The notes below the pieces were generated by a model, which worked only from the letters and a program-made list of their open reading frames with translations, had not been told where the DNA came from and did no database searches. Shown piece after piece: positions 36,240 to 48,954 of a DNA stretch of 64,000 nt (the first letter of the stretch is position 1; each line of letters starts with the position of its first letter). Position numbers and translations under genes: made by a program. Source of the stretch: Bolinopsis microptera (Eukaryota > Ctenophora > Tentaculata > Lobata > Bolinopsidae); assembly GCF_026151205.1 (NCBI RefSeq), contig NC_087083.1, forward strand, positions 6,426,460 to 6,490,459, in the 5' to 3' direction.

Positions 36240-38656
36240 TAGCTCCATCCAATTATTCAATTCCTCGAATGAGCGATAATAGCAAGTCATATCAGAAAAA
36301 AAAACTCAATCAGGAACTCATTGACTGAGCTATAAAGGCCTGACTTTTGGCCCCAATGGCGACAAAGAATGTTTAGGCTGGAAAATCTCAAGCTTGTTAT
36401 GGCAGGCACAAATAAACAGGATTTAACTGTACTATGTGATTGGAGAAACCAGTAACATCGGACATCCATGTCCATTGTCCAGAGCACACGTGCTGTATAT
36501 ACTTGATATTTTGATAAATTTATATGAGGTCCTGTTTATACTAGCACTGTTCTTTTTTATACTAAAGATATATTATGAGGTTTAAGAATCATTAAAACCA
36601 CAAATGATTTTGGTTTGAAATTATAAGGGGATTGAAATCAAAATACAATTGACCTATGTAGAACATGAAATAAATAGCACGTCTCGCTTACTATCTAGGC
36701 TAAATGTACTGATCGCACTACGCACACAATTCTTTTGTTTTCACTCAATCAAAAACGATGCAACAAGTTGGAAATAAACTTAACATTTTGAAATAAAAGA
36801 AGAGTTTAACGATGCCAAAGTCCGTCGTAAGCTGAGCGAAAAGAGAATAGTAATAAATAATTTAGGTATGGATTTGTGAGCATTAAACTAGCTAGAGCTA
36901 TACGTCAATCATTTTAGGATCTAATAGATAATATTATAATCAATAGATTTGCTATGGAACTTAACGAATTATGCTTTTACGAATTAGCTAAAGTCGTTAA
37001 ACAAAGAGTTTATCGTTTATTGAACAGCGCATTCAAAAACGTAGAAGTATATCAATGAAAAAATATGAAGTTGCACCAAATATAAAAAATTATAATAACT
37101 CGACGTTATCGAAAAACTTTAGAACATAGAAGATAGAAGATGAATATTGAAAATATGTCATTATATAGCATTTGAAAAACATGCAACAAATAAGTTAGTT
37201 TAAAGTTATTTCATGCCACAAAATCACACGACAGGATCATGTAACTTTGACTAATTATTAATTAAATTCCTAACATTAAGAATTTAGTCCCTACAGCTAC
37301 AATTTTAACTTTCTCTTTACAATTTCGTTGTCCCGATCGATACTTAATGTTAAAGATTCGAATTAAAATTGAAGTATCATTTTAAAGATTTATCTGTTTG
37401 TTTGTGACTTTGTTAATCAAACCAAGTCACCACAATCATTTTTCAGTTGATTAGCAAGTTTAAAAGTTCCCTAGATAAAAAGATGTTCGTGGCCAGCACG
37501 ATTCGCCTAAACTTAATGAAGTCCAGTCGCTGGATTTCCGGAACACGAAGGTTGTGCAGTCAAGTGGAGTGGAGTAGAGTGCTGAGCGTTGCAGTGATGA
37601 AATGATGACGTCACGTTTCACCGTCCGACACGGCCTCTTGAATCTCGCTGGGCACCAGGAGTAATTCACAACATTTCACCTTGTGCTCCGTGCTGTTGTC
37701 TATGGGGTTATGTCGCATCCTGAAATTAAAACACTCGTCAGAGAAGAGATAATTTTAATTGTGAGTTCTGTAAAACAAGGGGATATGGATCATAGAGATC
37801 AGTCGATAACCATACACTTAATTCATATCAACGAGTTCAATACGCTGTGAGTAACACGAAATGAAGGAACATCTTCAAACTACTACTAAATTTCTTGTTG
37901 TACACCCGTTTATGTGAAATGTTCAATTTGGTTTTGTCTCCTGTAGAAATCGGGTAAATGTCAAGTAGGTCAAACAATTAAAGTCACAGCTAAGTGGTTT
38001 GCAATAAAACTACTTTACTACTTTGAGTACATAAAATAATAAAATAACTGTAAGCATATAGATATCATACCAGTCAGTTTGAAGTCTGTACAATCTGTCC
38101 AAAGTAAGCTTATTTATTTGTGTTCGGCCGTCAGTAAAAAATGATCGGGTCAAGAATCAAGAATGTCACCTGATTTGAAAACAGTTGGACTTCTTTGACA
38201 GGCGTGTAGTCAAAAGTCGAAGTTCCGGCTAAATGAACTGCAGTAATTGTCACTGGCAGGCTTAAACAACAAGTCACCTGCCAACTGAACAGTTCACATG
38301 GTTCATAACCAGCGCGCGGGCTTTTTAAACGGCGCGCGCATTGATTTGCGCATGAAAAGACGTAACAGTATTACCGCGTATTCCAGCGAGTTGCTTAATC
38401 AAACCTACAGTTGCAGATCTGTAAGTTAGTCAGTAAAAGTTGGGAACGCTCCAAGAATATACCAATAATTCGGTCAATCTCAATTATCAATCAGTCGTAC
38501 AAAAACCACAAAGGCAGTAAATAGGTAGCCTAACTAGTTCCTTCAAAGTTCTGTCGGTAAAATTATCATACAGCTCCAAGAAAAGCAATTCTAATCTGAT
38601 TATAAAGTGACAAAACTTGACAAAAACAATAAGATTTAATCGCATTAATTTTGCCC
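36240..38656. other. Non-coding stretch
   Basis: AT-rich sequence with no supported exon or repeat. Confidence 0.4.
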
Positions 38657-38801
38657 TTAATTCTTAACCCTGTCACAGTCTTTTTTCTCGTTGATCTTAT
38701 CGATAAGAGCTTCAATGATCCCGTCACTTTGATCGAGAGCAATCAGCTCGCAACATCTTATTCGATACTCCAATTTACCGTCAAGGAAGTCAAGTCTGTA
38801 T
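38657..38801 (-). CDS. Candidate terminal exon, function unknown
   Basis: On the reverse strand an acceptor CCTACAG is followed by a 145-bp frame, phase 2 at its start, encoding YRLDFLDGKLEYRIRCCELI then ALDQSDGIIEALIDKINEKK and DCDRVKN, stop. A possible polyadenylation signal ATTAAA lies about 20 nt past the stop. Composition is hydrophilic and protein-like. No upstream exon was matched and no domain is recognised, so this rests on frame, acceptor and signal only. Confidence 0.25.
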
Positions 38802-41800
38802 CTGTAGGTTTGGTAATTGTTACTTTTGTAACAGTTATTGTACGTCAATTTCTGTACAGCGGGGTGAAGCGGAAAGTGCTTATCTCGACTTCTAGCACGT
38901 TCATTTTCTCTATAGCGAGACAGCGAATAAAAAGAAAAATATTGCAGGAATTCACTGTAATCATGTAATACGTTTTAACTTTAGGTATTCTACGGTAATT
39001 ACATTTCTTTAGCTTTGAAAATATTTCACATAACTACAGCCACTAGCCGATGTTTGCAATTCAATACTAAATGAACTGTGTGCTACAAAACGCAATGATC
39101 TCGAGACACGGAAATGATTGTGATTTTAATTACAAATGCTCAAATGACTCCAAAAATACATAAACAAGGCCACTACTTCACTTTACTTAACTTAACTTTA
39201 ATACACGTTTTTATAAAGCAATGAAAAAACCTGCATATTTCTGCTCCCCTTTTATTAGTATCCAGGTAAAATTTATCGAGTATAATATTTTGAATTTTGT
39301 GCCCCGGGATAGCTTAATCAGTCGTGTCTAAGTAGCCCCACTTAAACCGTTATTCAAAGATAGTCTGATAGTGATGTCTGATAAGAGTATGAATTACTGA
39401 ATTGCATTTTAGAGACAATGGTTTAATCGGGAAGAATTATCTCTGATTTCAGTCGAGTCTAGGACTAATCCTGTTACAAAATACTAAATACTCTAAATTC
39501 TGTTCAAGTATTATCTGACACAATTCCAAGTAGTTTCCTTGTGAAATGTTCCCTGAATTGTAGCTAAATCTCGATAAATGTCATCTTATATTATAGCAGT
39601 GGAGTAAAAAAGGTCATCACAGCTACAGGGCTGCGTCATCGTTATTTAGAGGTTAAGAGGGGTCCGATAGGATTCTAATTACGAAGATTAAAACTCGCAG
39701 GTTGCACAGAAATCGCGAAATATCTTGTCCGCATGTCACACGATTCTTTATAGTCTGTAAGCCATGACTCGCGATTAATTAAAATATAAAATTGGCAGTG
39801 AATAGTGATGGAAGAAAACAATCAATTTAGCCTGATCATTAACGCAAAATCTGTGAAATTTTTGTGTCATCACAATAATTTTTATATTTGGCTTCAGTGG
39901 TGACTGGTGGCAGAAAACCTGCTAATATGAATCATCGTGAAAAGACTTGAAAAGTAGCAGTTCACACGGAGTTTTAAACAACAATTCGTGTTAAACATTT
40001 GTGCATGGTACTTAAAGTAGCTGTGAATAAAATGGATTTCCTTGAGCCGTGATTCTATGAAGCAGAGCTGAGAAATATTTAAAACCAGCAGTTCCGAAAC
40101 GGCCGGACCCAGAACGCTGCGTTCATGCTAAAACATCTCGAGTTGATTACTCTAGTGGCAGTTTTAAAGTCTGGAATTTACGAACACCCGAGCTGGATGG
40201 CCAGGACATTAGTCGTGGTACATTTATATCGACACACACTTAACCTTCTCCCAGCTACCGGAATTTCTAACCTCCCGAAACTCCTGTAACTCGTGCTGCA
40301 GTGAGGCTACAGCTTCTAATCATTGGCACTGGTATGCTACTTGATTGCAACGCTGGAAATCCCGTATAGAAACATACCAGAATCAATATGATCAATCCCA
40401 GGAGTGCTATATATAGACGCAGAAATTATTAAGCAGTCAAGTGTCTAGTGTCTACGCTATAATATCGACATTATAATGCTGCAGTTGTCATTGCAATTCG
40501 TCCGGGTATGGTAAAATCATTTTAACAGATCCTGATAACCGAAGATGCGTCACTGATATCATCAGCAAACCATCACATACGCTATATTTCAATATCAGGT
40601 GTCCTTAGTCTTACTACGTGTCATACTTGTATCCTTGAGATTAGGTTTAAAATAATGCTTATTCAATAGAATAAGGCAACATAAATCACCACAGCGCGAG
40701 CGGTTACAGCGATGTTGAACATCTGACTCTACCACAGTGGAGGTGGTGGATCATGAGATTTGCATATTTGGTGCGTCACTGCTGGAACCTGCACTGATTG
40801 GTCAATCACTAAAATGTGTAAAATAAATTTGCCCAGGTATTGGATAGTACTTCATTCCACCTTCAGCTTACAAATTCTGGGAAATTTCTGTCCTCAAACA
40901 TTCAGGTATTTTCCGAATATTTTGGGGACTAGAACACCGGCCCTACACAGCAATGTGGAGTATTTCGCCAAAAGAGAAGGCATGCGACACATCAGGCCCT
41001 ACAAAACTTTTACAGATACCTTCCGACATCTATACATCAATATATCCAGCTATTGATCTCCATCAAAAGGGCCAATTGATATCGAATTGATCATTCAATA
41101 TAAAGGGTGGTGACGAAGAGTTAGTACTTAATATGCTTAAATAGATGAGGACGATGAAAGTTGCACGTGCACACAGTTCAATACTCCAAATCACGTGACA
41201 CTAGCTGCCAAAGCCACGTGACAGTGACCCAGGAACAGGAAGTGTGTATCTAAGCCGCGAGAGAAGATCAAAGAGTTGGATACACGTGAGGCGTGGAAGA
41301 ATGGGGCCACGACGACTACTTTTAACTGCCCCAGAATGAAATGCACTTAAAGTGGGGGTCAACGGAAACGTCAAACCATGTTTCAGGTTTCAGTAAACTT
41401 CTGTATCGTCCTGTTTCAGCGTTGTAGCAACTTATCCGGGCCGAGCGAGACGACGCGAGGAGATGAGGTTGATAAATTTGTCACTCGATAACTTGTCGTA
41501 ATCTGTTCCCATTATCAGTAATTTGTCCATATTACATAATTACAACTACTCAGTACTCCCTTTTCACACCACACCCTATTTTTCATCCAACTCTTAGAAC
41601 TCCTATCTCCACCATACCATAGTTCAGTTTAAGTGGACCAATTAAAAATGAAGACCCTTAAAATATTAAGTCGATAAAAATCTAGCCCTAGATTTTAGAT
41701 ATTTAATGTGTTTAATAGCACGGACCATCTGATGCAAATTATTTCCAAATTACGGGCGATTATCTTAAGTGTTTGGATATTAACTTCAGGAAGGATAAAT

Positions 41801-44080
41801 ATTGGAAAGTAAATGTTTTATGCAAAGTGTCAGGTAGGCAAATAATGTGATCTTTATTTGTAGGTCTATCACATTCTTTATATCACTTTCTTTATATAGC
41901 ACAATCAAGACACCAATATTGGTTAACGTATAAAAAGCAAAATCTTCTACCAATAGTTTGAAAAACTCGACCTCAACCCAACAGAGATAAAATCGATTCT
42001 TGATCAGTTAAGAATATCTAAATATTGATTTAAGTGTTTATAGATCAGTCGAGTTATTCAAACTTTGTTTAACAATAACACATTGCAACAAACGAGACGT
42101 GTAGGTCCACACAATAGTATACAGCGACACCGCGGTGAACTTACGTCACAAAAATTAATAAGTTATGAAACGAGATCTTTACAAATCCCTGTTTACCATA
42201 ATATTTGTATATAAGTATTCTTTAACATCCTTTATATTTATAACGTGTACAGTTAAAAATAAAAATTCTTTCTCTTGCGACCCAAAAATCATGTTTCCTA
42301 AATTACTGTTTAATTCCGACATTATCCCTGAAAACCATTAACTTCAACAATTAAATTAAATATTGAAGGAGGAATTAAGATCGAATCTTAAACATAAACA
42401 AGGCCATCTCCAATATATACGAAAGATACATCATCAAGCAGGGGTGTACACACAACACCCCTTTACAAGTCAAACTCTCAAACAATCTATCTGGCCGAAA
42501 ACATCTTCTAAATCTAAGCTTTTTGGCTCTAGAACAATCAAGAAATAACGTAAAAATAAAAATGCAAAAATGTAATGTAGCAAAGTTTATATATGAATAA
42601 CCTAAGTAAAAATCATCAGACCCAAGTAGGCCAGCATGTCGAATAGCTGATTTCAAAATAAGATGGAACGTTTTGTACCGACTTCAGCTCTTTAAATCAT
42701 CAAAAGTACTATAAATCTTAATCTTTTCCATCGCTATACGCTAACAATACCACATAATACCATGAAGATTACACGCTCACAGCGCATTGCACGTGCAAAA
42801 ATACTTTTAATGATAAACAGATCGTGCCAATGATGGCATCTTTACAAAATATTTCATGTGGTATTGCTGGAGCCTTGATCGATCTATAATATATAGACCT
42901 TTTGAAATAGCATAGAATTTTACTTATTAAGTTATTTAGTTTATAATATATTATTATGAAGTTGTAAATTTAGGTTCCAAATTCTTAACATCTTTGCAAA
43001 TTGCTGTGTTTTTTTTACAAAAGGAATGATTTTTTGAGGTTTTAATCTACTGCTAGTTTGACTCAAACAAGTTAAGAAAATCTTAGTTCATCATTAAATT
43101 CATTACAAATAAAATAATGAAATTAACCAAGGAACCGAGCTTAGCAGATTGCAAAGATGTCGATTATAGTACCAAACATATCATATTCTAATATAATATT
43201 ATATTCAAGTTATCATATATTAACGATGAGGCAGAGCATGCGCTGCAATACCGTCCAAACTCAACTCATTAAATTAACTACATTAGTTAACCATTTGGTT
43301 ATTTTCGGAGTTCACTTGACTATGATAGTGTAAAATAATCCATTTATAAGGGTCGTTGAAACGCTACACTTCAGCATTTTTGATATTGAATAACTTTACG
43401 AGCTCTGATAAATCCTCATAAAGCCGAGGAATTATTTTATTAATATATTAAAATTCAGTGCATTTCTAAATTTTTCAGTTCATTGAGGTCACATGTTCAG
43501 AAGTTAACATTTGTTTGTCATTAATTAGTGATAGCGTTTCAACGTCCGGGAAGAATGTGCAGAATTTTCTGGGAAATTGTTAGGAATTTCATAACAAGGG
43601 GCGAATCAAGCAAAATAAATTCAAAACACGTAAAAATAGGTGTCCAATGTAGGTAATAATTAATATGTGTCAGTTCCACAATGGAACGAATTACAAAACT
43701 TCAATTCATGCAAGGTCCGTAATCTGTTTGGCACTGTTTGAGGGACGATATTATAATTGCAGAACGAACGTATTACTAATATAGTTTTTGAACTGTTTCA
43801 TTCTTGTTTGAACGATTCGTCGTTATGATGCCCATAGCGGCAAAGCAAACTTCGCTATTTTGTCCGAAACTAAATAAGTATTTATATACTCAGACTTAGT
43901 AACAACATGAAACGTGCATACTATGGCGAGGAAGTTGTGCGCGCACACGTGCGCTTTCCTCCCCTCTTAAAATCTTTTCATCAGACTAATAAATATATAA
44001 TTCATCGCTGCTTGCAGCCATGAAAGGAGCGTCTTGGAGTTCATTACAATATGTACAGTGTCATCTGACTTTCGCTTTCG
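38802..44080. other. Gene-poor stretch with CACGTG motifs
   Basis: About 5.3 kb without a supported exon. The only notable content is the cluster of CACGTG E-boxes at 41164-41220 (annotated separately) and scattered single ones, such as ACACGTG near 41282 and CACACGTGCG near 43945. Confidence 0.4.
41164..41220. promoter_or_regulatory. CACGTG (E-box) cluster
   Basis: Three CACGTG hexamers occur within about 57 bp, one inside TCACGTGAC. Such palindromes bind bHLH-leucine-zipper factors (USF, MITF/TFE, Myc classes). The role is inferred. Confidence 0.4.
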
Positions 44081-44155
44081 TGATGACGTCACGTGATAGT
44101 GATGACGTCACGTGGTTTGACGCAGCTGATGACGTCATGTGAGCTGTCATGTGAG
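44081..44155. promoter_or_regulatory. Triple composite CRE/E-box
   Basis: TGACGTCA, the full palindromic cAMP-response element, occurs three times (44084-44091, 44103-44110, 44130-44137). Each is fused to CACGTG or CATGTG, giving TGATGACGTCACGTGA-type composites. bZIP (CREB/ATF) and bHLH factors would compete for or share these sites. No adjacent first exon is identified. Confidence 0.5.
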
Positions 44156-44311
44156 GACTATCTCCCTTTCAAGGTTCACGTAAGTGAGCTTCAGATGTGG
44201 ATGTTAGAATTAGCTCGCAGCAGTGCACTTTGTACTCAAGTAGGGCGGTATTTCCCACCTGCCTGCGGTGTCTGAGGAATACTTCCATTAAAACTGTGTG
44301 AAACACTTCTT

Positions 44312-44572
44312 GTTACAGTTACAGTTACAGTTACAGTTACAGTTACAGTTACAGTTACAGTTACAGTTACAGTTACAGTTACAGTTACAGTTACAGTTAC
44401 AGTTACAGTTACAGTTACAGTTACAGTTACAGTTACAGTTTGAACTACAGTTACAGTTGACTAAGTTACAGTTACAGTTACAGTTACAGTTACAGTTACA
44501 GTTACAGTTACAGTTACAGTTACAGTTACAGTTACAGTTACAGTTACAGTTACAGTTGCAGTTACAGTTACA
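44312..44572 (+). repeat. Hexanucleotide microsatellite (ACAGTT)n
   Basis: About 42 near-perfect copies of ACAGTT, with one interruption around 44441-44466. Frames across it encode Gln/Leu or Val/Thr dipeptides and are artefacts. Confidence 0.95.
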
Positions 44573-44576
44573 ATAA

Positions 44577-44633
44577 TTAGGGGTACAACAAGTATTGAAT
44601 AATATTCAATACTTTTGTTGTACGTACCCCTAA
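44577..44633. repeat. Near-perfect hairpin next to the microsatellite
   Basis: TTAGGGGTAC...AACAAGTATTGAAT is followed, after a loop of about 3 nt, by its inverted copy ending GTACCCCTAA. The stem is about 25 bp and the right arm has a few extra bases. It may be the end of a foldback element or a structure-prone site. Confidence 0.65.
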
Positions 44634-45022
44634 ATATATTCAATGAATATGGGATAGAACTGGACAAAAAAAGGCTTAACAACTTAATGATAACAACTTA
44701 ACGATAACAACTTAATGATAACAATAACAATGACATTAATATTTAATTAAGCCTTTAATCACTCCCTAAGAGTGTTGGCATAACAATAACATTGTCAAAA
44801 CGGTATAAACGTGCAGATAATATTATTACATTATGCAAATAACATTGCAGGGCAGCTTTATAGTTGATATTGAAATGTTGATAGTATGAGGTGTTTATTT
44901 TTGACATGATCATCATAGCAGCAGACATTACGGCACGTGAAATCAAATCTAATTTTGCAAAAATGAAAATTTGGGTGTTATTGACCACAGCTCTATCTGT
45001 TAAAGACCGGGTGCACTATTTC

Positions 45023-45056
45023 ATCTTTTAAAATCTTTTAAAAGATTTTAAAAGAT
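45023..45056. repeat. Perfect 34-bp palindrome
   Basis: ATCTTTTAAAATCTTTT is directly followed by its own reverse complement with no loop. It contains DraI-type TTTAAA cores. It could extrude a cruciform; function unknown. Confidence 0.8.
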
Positions 45057-45682
45057 TTTTCGGGAAATAAATCTCTAATTTCAATGTTATGCACTTCGGC
45101 AGATCTGATGACAAAAGAGTAATTGTAAATTATGGAGGTAAATCCAAAACTAGGTCCACAAACGCCAGTCCGAAACATACATTACTGCAGGAGAGACCTG
45201 ATTAAGTACTGAAGGAGGCGGGAAAAAATCGCACAATTACTGTGACATATGATTACTTGACCGGTAGGGTGTTTACTAGGGTGAAATTGCAATTCTATTC
45301 GATCAACCGGCAAACTTAGGTCCGTCAACCGGTCAGTATTTCGGAGGACAGTAAGTATTGCGGAGGAGGGACGTTGGAAGAAAATTCTTGATTGAACGGG
45401 GGACAAACAAGATACGATTTCGGACTTTGGTGCCGGGCAGTTGACACATGAATGAGGGTCATTACGTTTTACAGTCGGAGGAATGTTGGATTCAGACCTG
45501 AATTCTCATTCATGAAGACGGGAAATTTGATGCACGTTCGTGAGATTTTTTTTGCGGGAAAATAATGATGTCGGAACAATGGCTTATAGTTGAATTTACT
45601 GAGTTGCATAGCGTGGTGTTAATACTCTAACGTGATTGGCGGATGTAGGACAGTATTGGAGCTGTGATTTGTGGATGATAAT

Positions 45683-45699
45683 CACGTGGGTGTCACGTG
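45683..45699. promoter_or_regulatory. Pair of CACGTG motifs
   Basis: TCACGTGGGTGTCACGTGAC holds two CACGTG cores 11 bp apart, one helical turn. They lie 270 bp from the CCAAT/CACGTG array at 45949. Confidence 0.4.
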
Positions 45700-45944
45700 A
45701 CCCGAGTGAGCGTGACGCAGGGCTCCTCACAACACGGGAGAAGAAACAACTACCAGTAATTACAGCTCTGTCACTAACATGCAGCCGCGCAGGCACTTCA
45801 CCACCATGTCGCTCCTTCTTAGGAATTTAGTTCAAATTGCATATTCATCAAGTTCGTGAGTGTGGTGGTGAAAATACCGCATCCTTACCTCAACATTCTC
45901 TGAACCTCGTGCCAGTGGAATTATGCACCAGACTGGGATAGTCT

Positions 45945-46111
45945 AGAGCCAATGAGTGCTGCTGATTTTGATCACGTGACAATGAGAGCCAATGGGAGCC
46001 GCTGATTTTGATCACGTGACAATGAGAGCCAATGAGTGCTGCTGATTTTGATCACGTGACTTGATATTTTGCCGCGTGGGCTGAGAGCACTAAGGACCAA
46101 TGGGGCACGTG
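45945..46111. promoter_or_regulatory. Tandem CCAAT-CACGTG modules with a 40-bp period
   Basis: Three 40-bp units each contain CCAAT (45949, 45989, 46029) and, 24 bp on, GATCACGTGAC (CACGTG at 45973, 46013, 46053). A fourth, closer pair follows (CCAAT 46097, CACGTG 46106). CCAAT is the NF-Y site and TCACGTGAC a bHLH-ZIP palindrome. The array looks like a promoter or enhancer. It lies just past the 3' end of the collagen-like gene, so its target is unclear. Confidence 0.55.
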
Positions 46112-46244
46112 GTGAAGTAGGAATTGAATGAGATTAATTTTGTTAATTAGATTATCATTCTGATGCAGTTGTTTCCAGCAGATTACAATGGTCACAATGC
46201 TCCACGACATGCTTCACAGCGCTGTTATTATTATTATATTATAA

Positions 46245-46455
46245 TCAGGTATTAAAAAAACAATCTAATAACACAACATTGTCTAGACGGTCAGGTATTA
46301 TTTGGATATTGGCTGACACAAGAAGAACAATATGAAAAAAGCTGCAGTACGCCACACGGCTCTGAAGGTTAGTGTGATCTCGTGGCGTCTCGAGAACGCA
46401 TGGTATGCCGTGATATAAAATACGTCGGTCACCAGCCAAGATGGACATTTGAATA
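46245..46455 (-). CDS. Collagen-like gene, terminal exon (C-terminal module)
   Basis: After an acceptor TTACCACAG (reverse strand) the exon starts with the one base needed to complete the codon left by the previous exon (AA + T = Asn). It runs 69 codons to a stop. The protein continues the module begun upstream: NIQMSILAGDRRILYHGIPC, then VLETPRDHTNLQSRVAYC. The preceding CPSHAMSTVGW and this GDRR-x-x-x-Y...C pattern resemble Cys-rich extracellular modules with a CP..GW...DRR..Y.C layout, dermatopontin-like being one possibility. The last 30 residues are hydrophobic and less convincing, so a splice site before the stop is possible. The phase match is the main support. Confidence 0.45.
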
Positions 46456-47512
46456 CTGTGGTAAAATTTCGAAGTGACAGGCACTTTATGTACGAAAGAT
46501 CTTGTGATTAATTTAGGGAGACTAAACACTATTCCCACTACCGAAACTTGGCCGAAAATTAAAGATCTGCAGCATATTTTTAGAAAAAAACGTACGAAGT
46601 TTCTTTACAGTCGTATTTTTAGCAGTTGTATTTTTAGAAATCGATTGAAATTTAAACTATAAGGTATTTAATTTAAACGGCATCGGTTTAGAGTTCCTTC
46701 AGTTCAAATAAATCACGAGGCTCGAATTTATAGAGTCAAACCAGAGTTTATAATGTATGAGTGGAGCGGACTGTTGTCTTTCTGGGGCCAGACTCACAAT
46801 AGCCTGATCTCTGGTATGCAATATTGGGAATATTCATTACTCATTTTGTTTTATATCTGGGTGGGATCTTCATTCTTCAATGACAATGGAATGTAGGCTA
46901 TGCCAATTAGCGAAAGTTTAGGGGCTGCATTTTTGAGCTCTTTTTTATCTTTAACCCACAGGCTGTAAGGTATGCTAGTTTTTGAAGCCCTTGCTTTTCC
47001 ACAGAAATCCCTGCTACATAATTCGGAGAGGCTGTCGAGCTCTGGGCCCATGTTAAGGCTCTGGGCCCATGTTGAAGCTCTGGGCTTGAAAGGAGGCTGT
47101 ATAAGTTCAGAACACAATAAGTTTTACGATCGACATTTAAACAATAAACGAATATATTTCAGTGCTAGGGCTGAAAGAGGTGAAGGTAAAACTGAAATTT
47201 ACATGAAGTTACAGGTTTCTAAATGAATATCTGGTTATTAGCTCAGACTGAAACAATAAGGACAATGTTTACATCGATAACCATATAGGTTAATAGTAAT
47301 ACAGAATAAACAATGAGATACTTTAACTTAAAAGACATTTTAAGGGCATAAGTGTAATTCCTAGTGAGACAAAATAAAGACATTGACATTTAACATTTAA
47401 AGTAAACAGTTTACAGTTTCACACAGTTAAAACGGAAGATTCTTTTTTCAGACCCGCAAACAGAGTCTCAAAATTGAGGCTGAGTATGCCCTTGAGAGTA
47501 ACGCGTGTGCCA

Positions 47513-47529
47513 TCACGTGACGTCATCAT
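47513..47529. promoter_or_regulatory. Composite E-box/CRE, inverted relative to 44084
   Basis: TCACGTGACGTCATCA is the reverse complement of the composite at 44081-44095. A half CRE (GCGTCATCA) and a CATGTGAC follow within 45 bp. Confidence 0.4.
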
Positions 47530-48530
47530 TGCGTCATCACTATCAGCTTGGTCATGTGACTGCATCACACATAAGCTAGGTTATCAGTTTAACACATAAG
47601 TAACCCCTGAACCCAGAATATATCAAGAGAAGAAGGCTTTTAGAGGCAAAGAAATTTCATCTAAAAAGATAGAGGTCCCCAACATGAGACCGCTGCTCCT
47701 CTCATCCCAACCAATATCCAAATAATAGAGATACTATCAAGATAGTATCCAAGTTCCACAGACGAATAACTCAGAAGAACACACGTTAGTTTACAAGACG
47801 ATCTTAAGATCATTTGAAATAGTTTATTTAAACATGCAGTTCATGCAGCAATATGACATCATAATTTACTTTAAATACCAGTATTTACAACTTAACAGGT
47901 TACAGCATATCTTAACGCCACACATTTATTATTTTTACATAATATCTTAACCAATGTAAGTATCGTTTATTCTCGCGGGAAGTAATCTAAACTTACTCTT
48001 ACCAGTCAGACGTTTATTGTTTAGCGTTTGGGAAGTAATGGGTCTTGGGACCTAGATCCGTAATCGAGTAAAGACTAAGAAGAGGGTTTACGCTCATTAT
48101 AAAATAGTCAAGTCACGGGTTAAGCGTTCATTGTAAGGAATATCTCCAACTGGGCGAAACTACACCGACTAACAGATGACAGATGCCCTAAGTATTCTTG
48201 TGGGAGGATTGGAATTCCTGGAATGCCGACCCTTACTAATTGCAGCAAGCTTGCCAGTGTTATCCTTCCGGCAAGCTTCACACGGATACTGAACTGTTGG
48301 TGAACTGTAGACTGTTCACGATCGTATGTTGTCCTGAACTTTGATTGGTCAATTGCAGGTCAGGTGTTTAGTCTCTGTATTCTCATTGGTCAGCTTGAAT
48401 TTGTCTAGCCATAGGTCGTGTAAAACAGTGTTTGTATTAGTAAAATACAGTGTAAACAATGTTGTGTGTAAAATAGCCGCTGTATGGTTTAAAATAGCCG
48501 CTGTATGGTTTAATACCGTCAAGTTGGATT

Positions 48531-48550
48531 GGGGGGGGGGGGGGGGGGGG
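48531..48550 (+). repeat. Poly-G tract of 20
   Basis: An uninterrupted run of 20 G, within the inferred intron and antisense to the collagen-like gene. Confidence 0.9.
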
Positions 48551-48762
48551 CGGTGATAAATCCAATTTACCACACCAGGGATATGCTTAGTTTCCTCCGG
48601 AAAGTTTGACACCTTACAAAAATAGTACCCATCCTCAGAAAAAATGAAGAATAGCCAAGGGTTATCTTCAGATCGCTCAAGTCACTGTTCGTCTACAACT
48701 ATTTGGCAACAATGTATCTGATTTTTTGTTAACTCAATTATCTTTACTATCGCAAGTATACC

Positions 48763-48788
48763 GGGGGGGGGGGGGGGGGGGAGGGGGG
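48763..48788 (+). repeat. Poly-G tract of 19, plus 7 after one A
   Basis: Nineteen G, one A, then seven G. It lies about 230 bp from the previous tract. Confidence 0.9.
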
Positions 48789-48954
48789 GTGACCCCATCA
48801 CTGCAACGATATGTCAAACAATGTTCTCTTAACTTGGCCAGCCAATTGTCTTATTTCACAGACTGTCAAACTCATTCCGTGTCTGTAAATACACACAACA
48901 AGTAGGTTCTGTCAAACAAATACCATCAGTTCTACATTGAGAATGAGCTGTTGT

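Noticed and set aside
40760-41056. 98-codon forward frame
   Set aside because: No domain or splice signals, and composition matches background.
44298-44682. Gln-Leu and Val-Thr repeat frames on the two strands
   Set aside because: They are produced by the ACAGTT microsatellite.
46851-47226. Overlapping frames of 84-88 codons on both strands
   Set aside because: Partly kept open by a short duplicated CTGGGCCCATGTT string; no recognisable domain.
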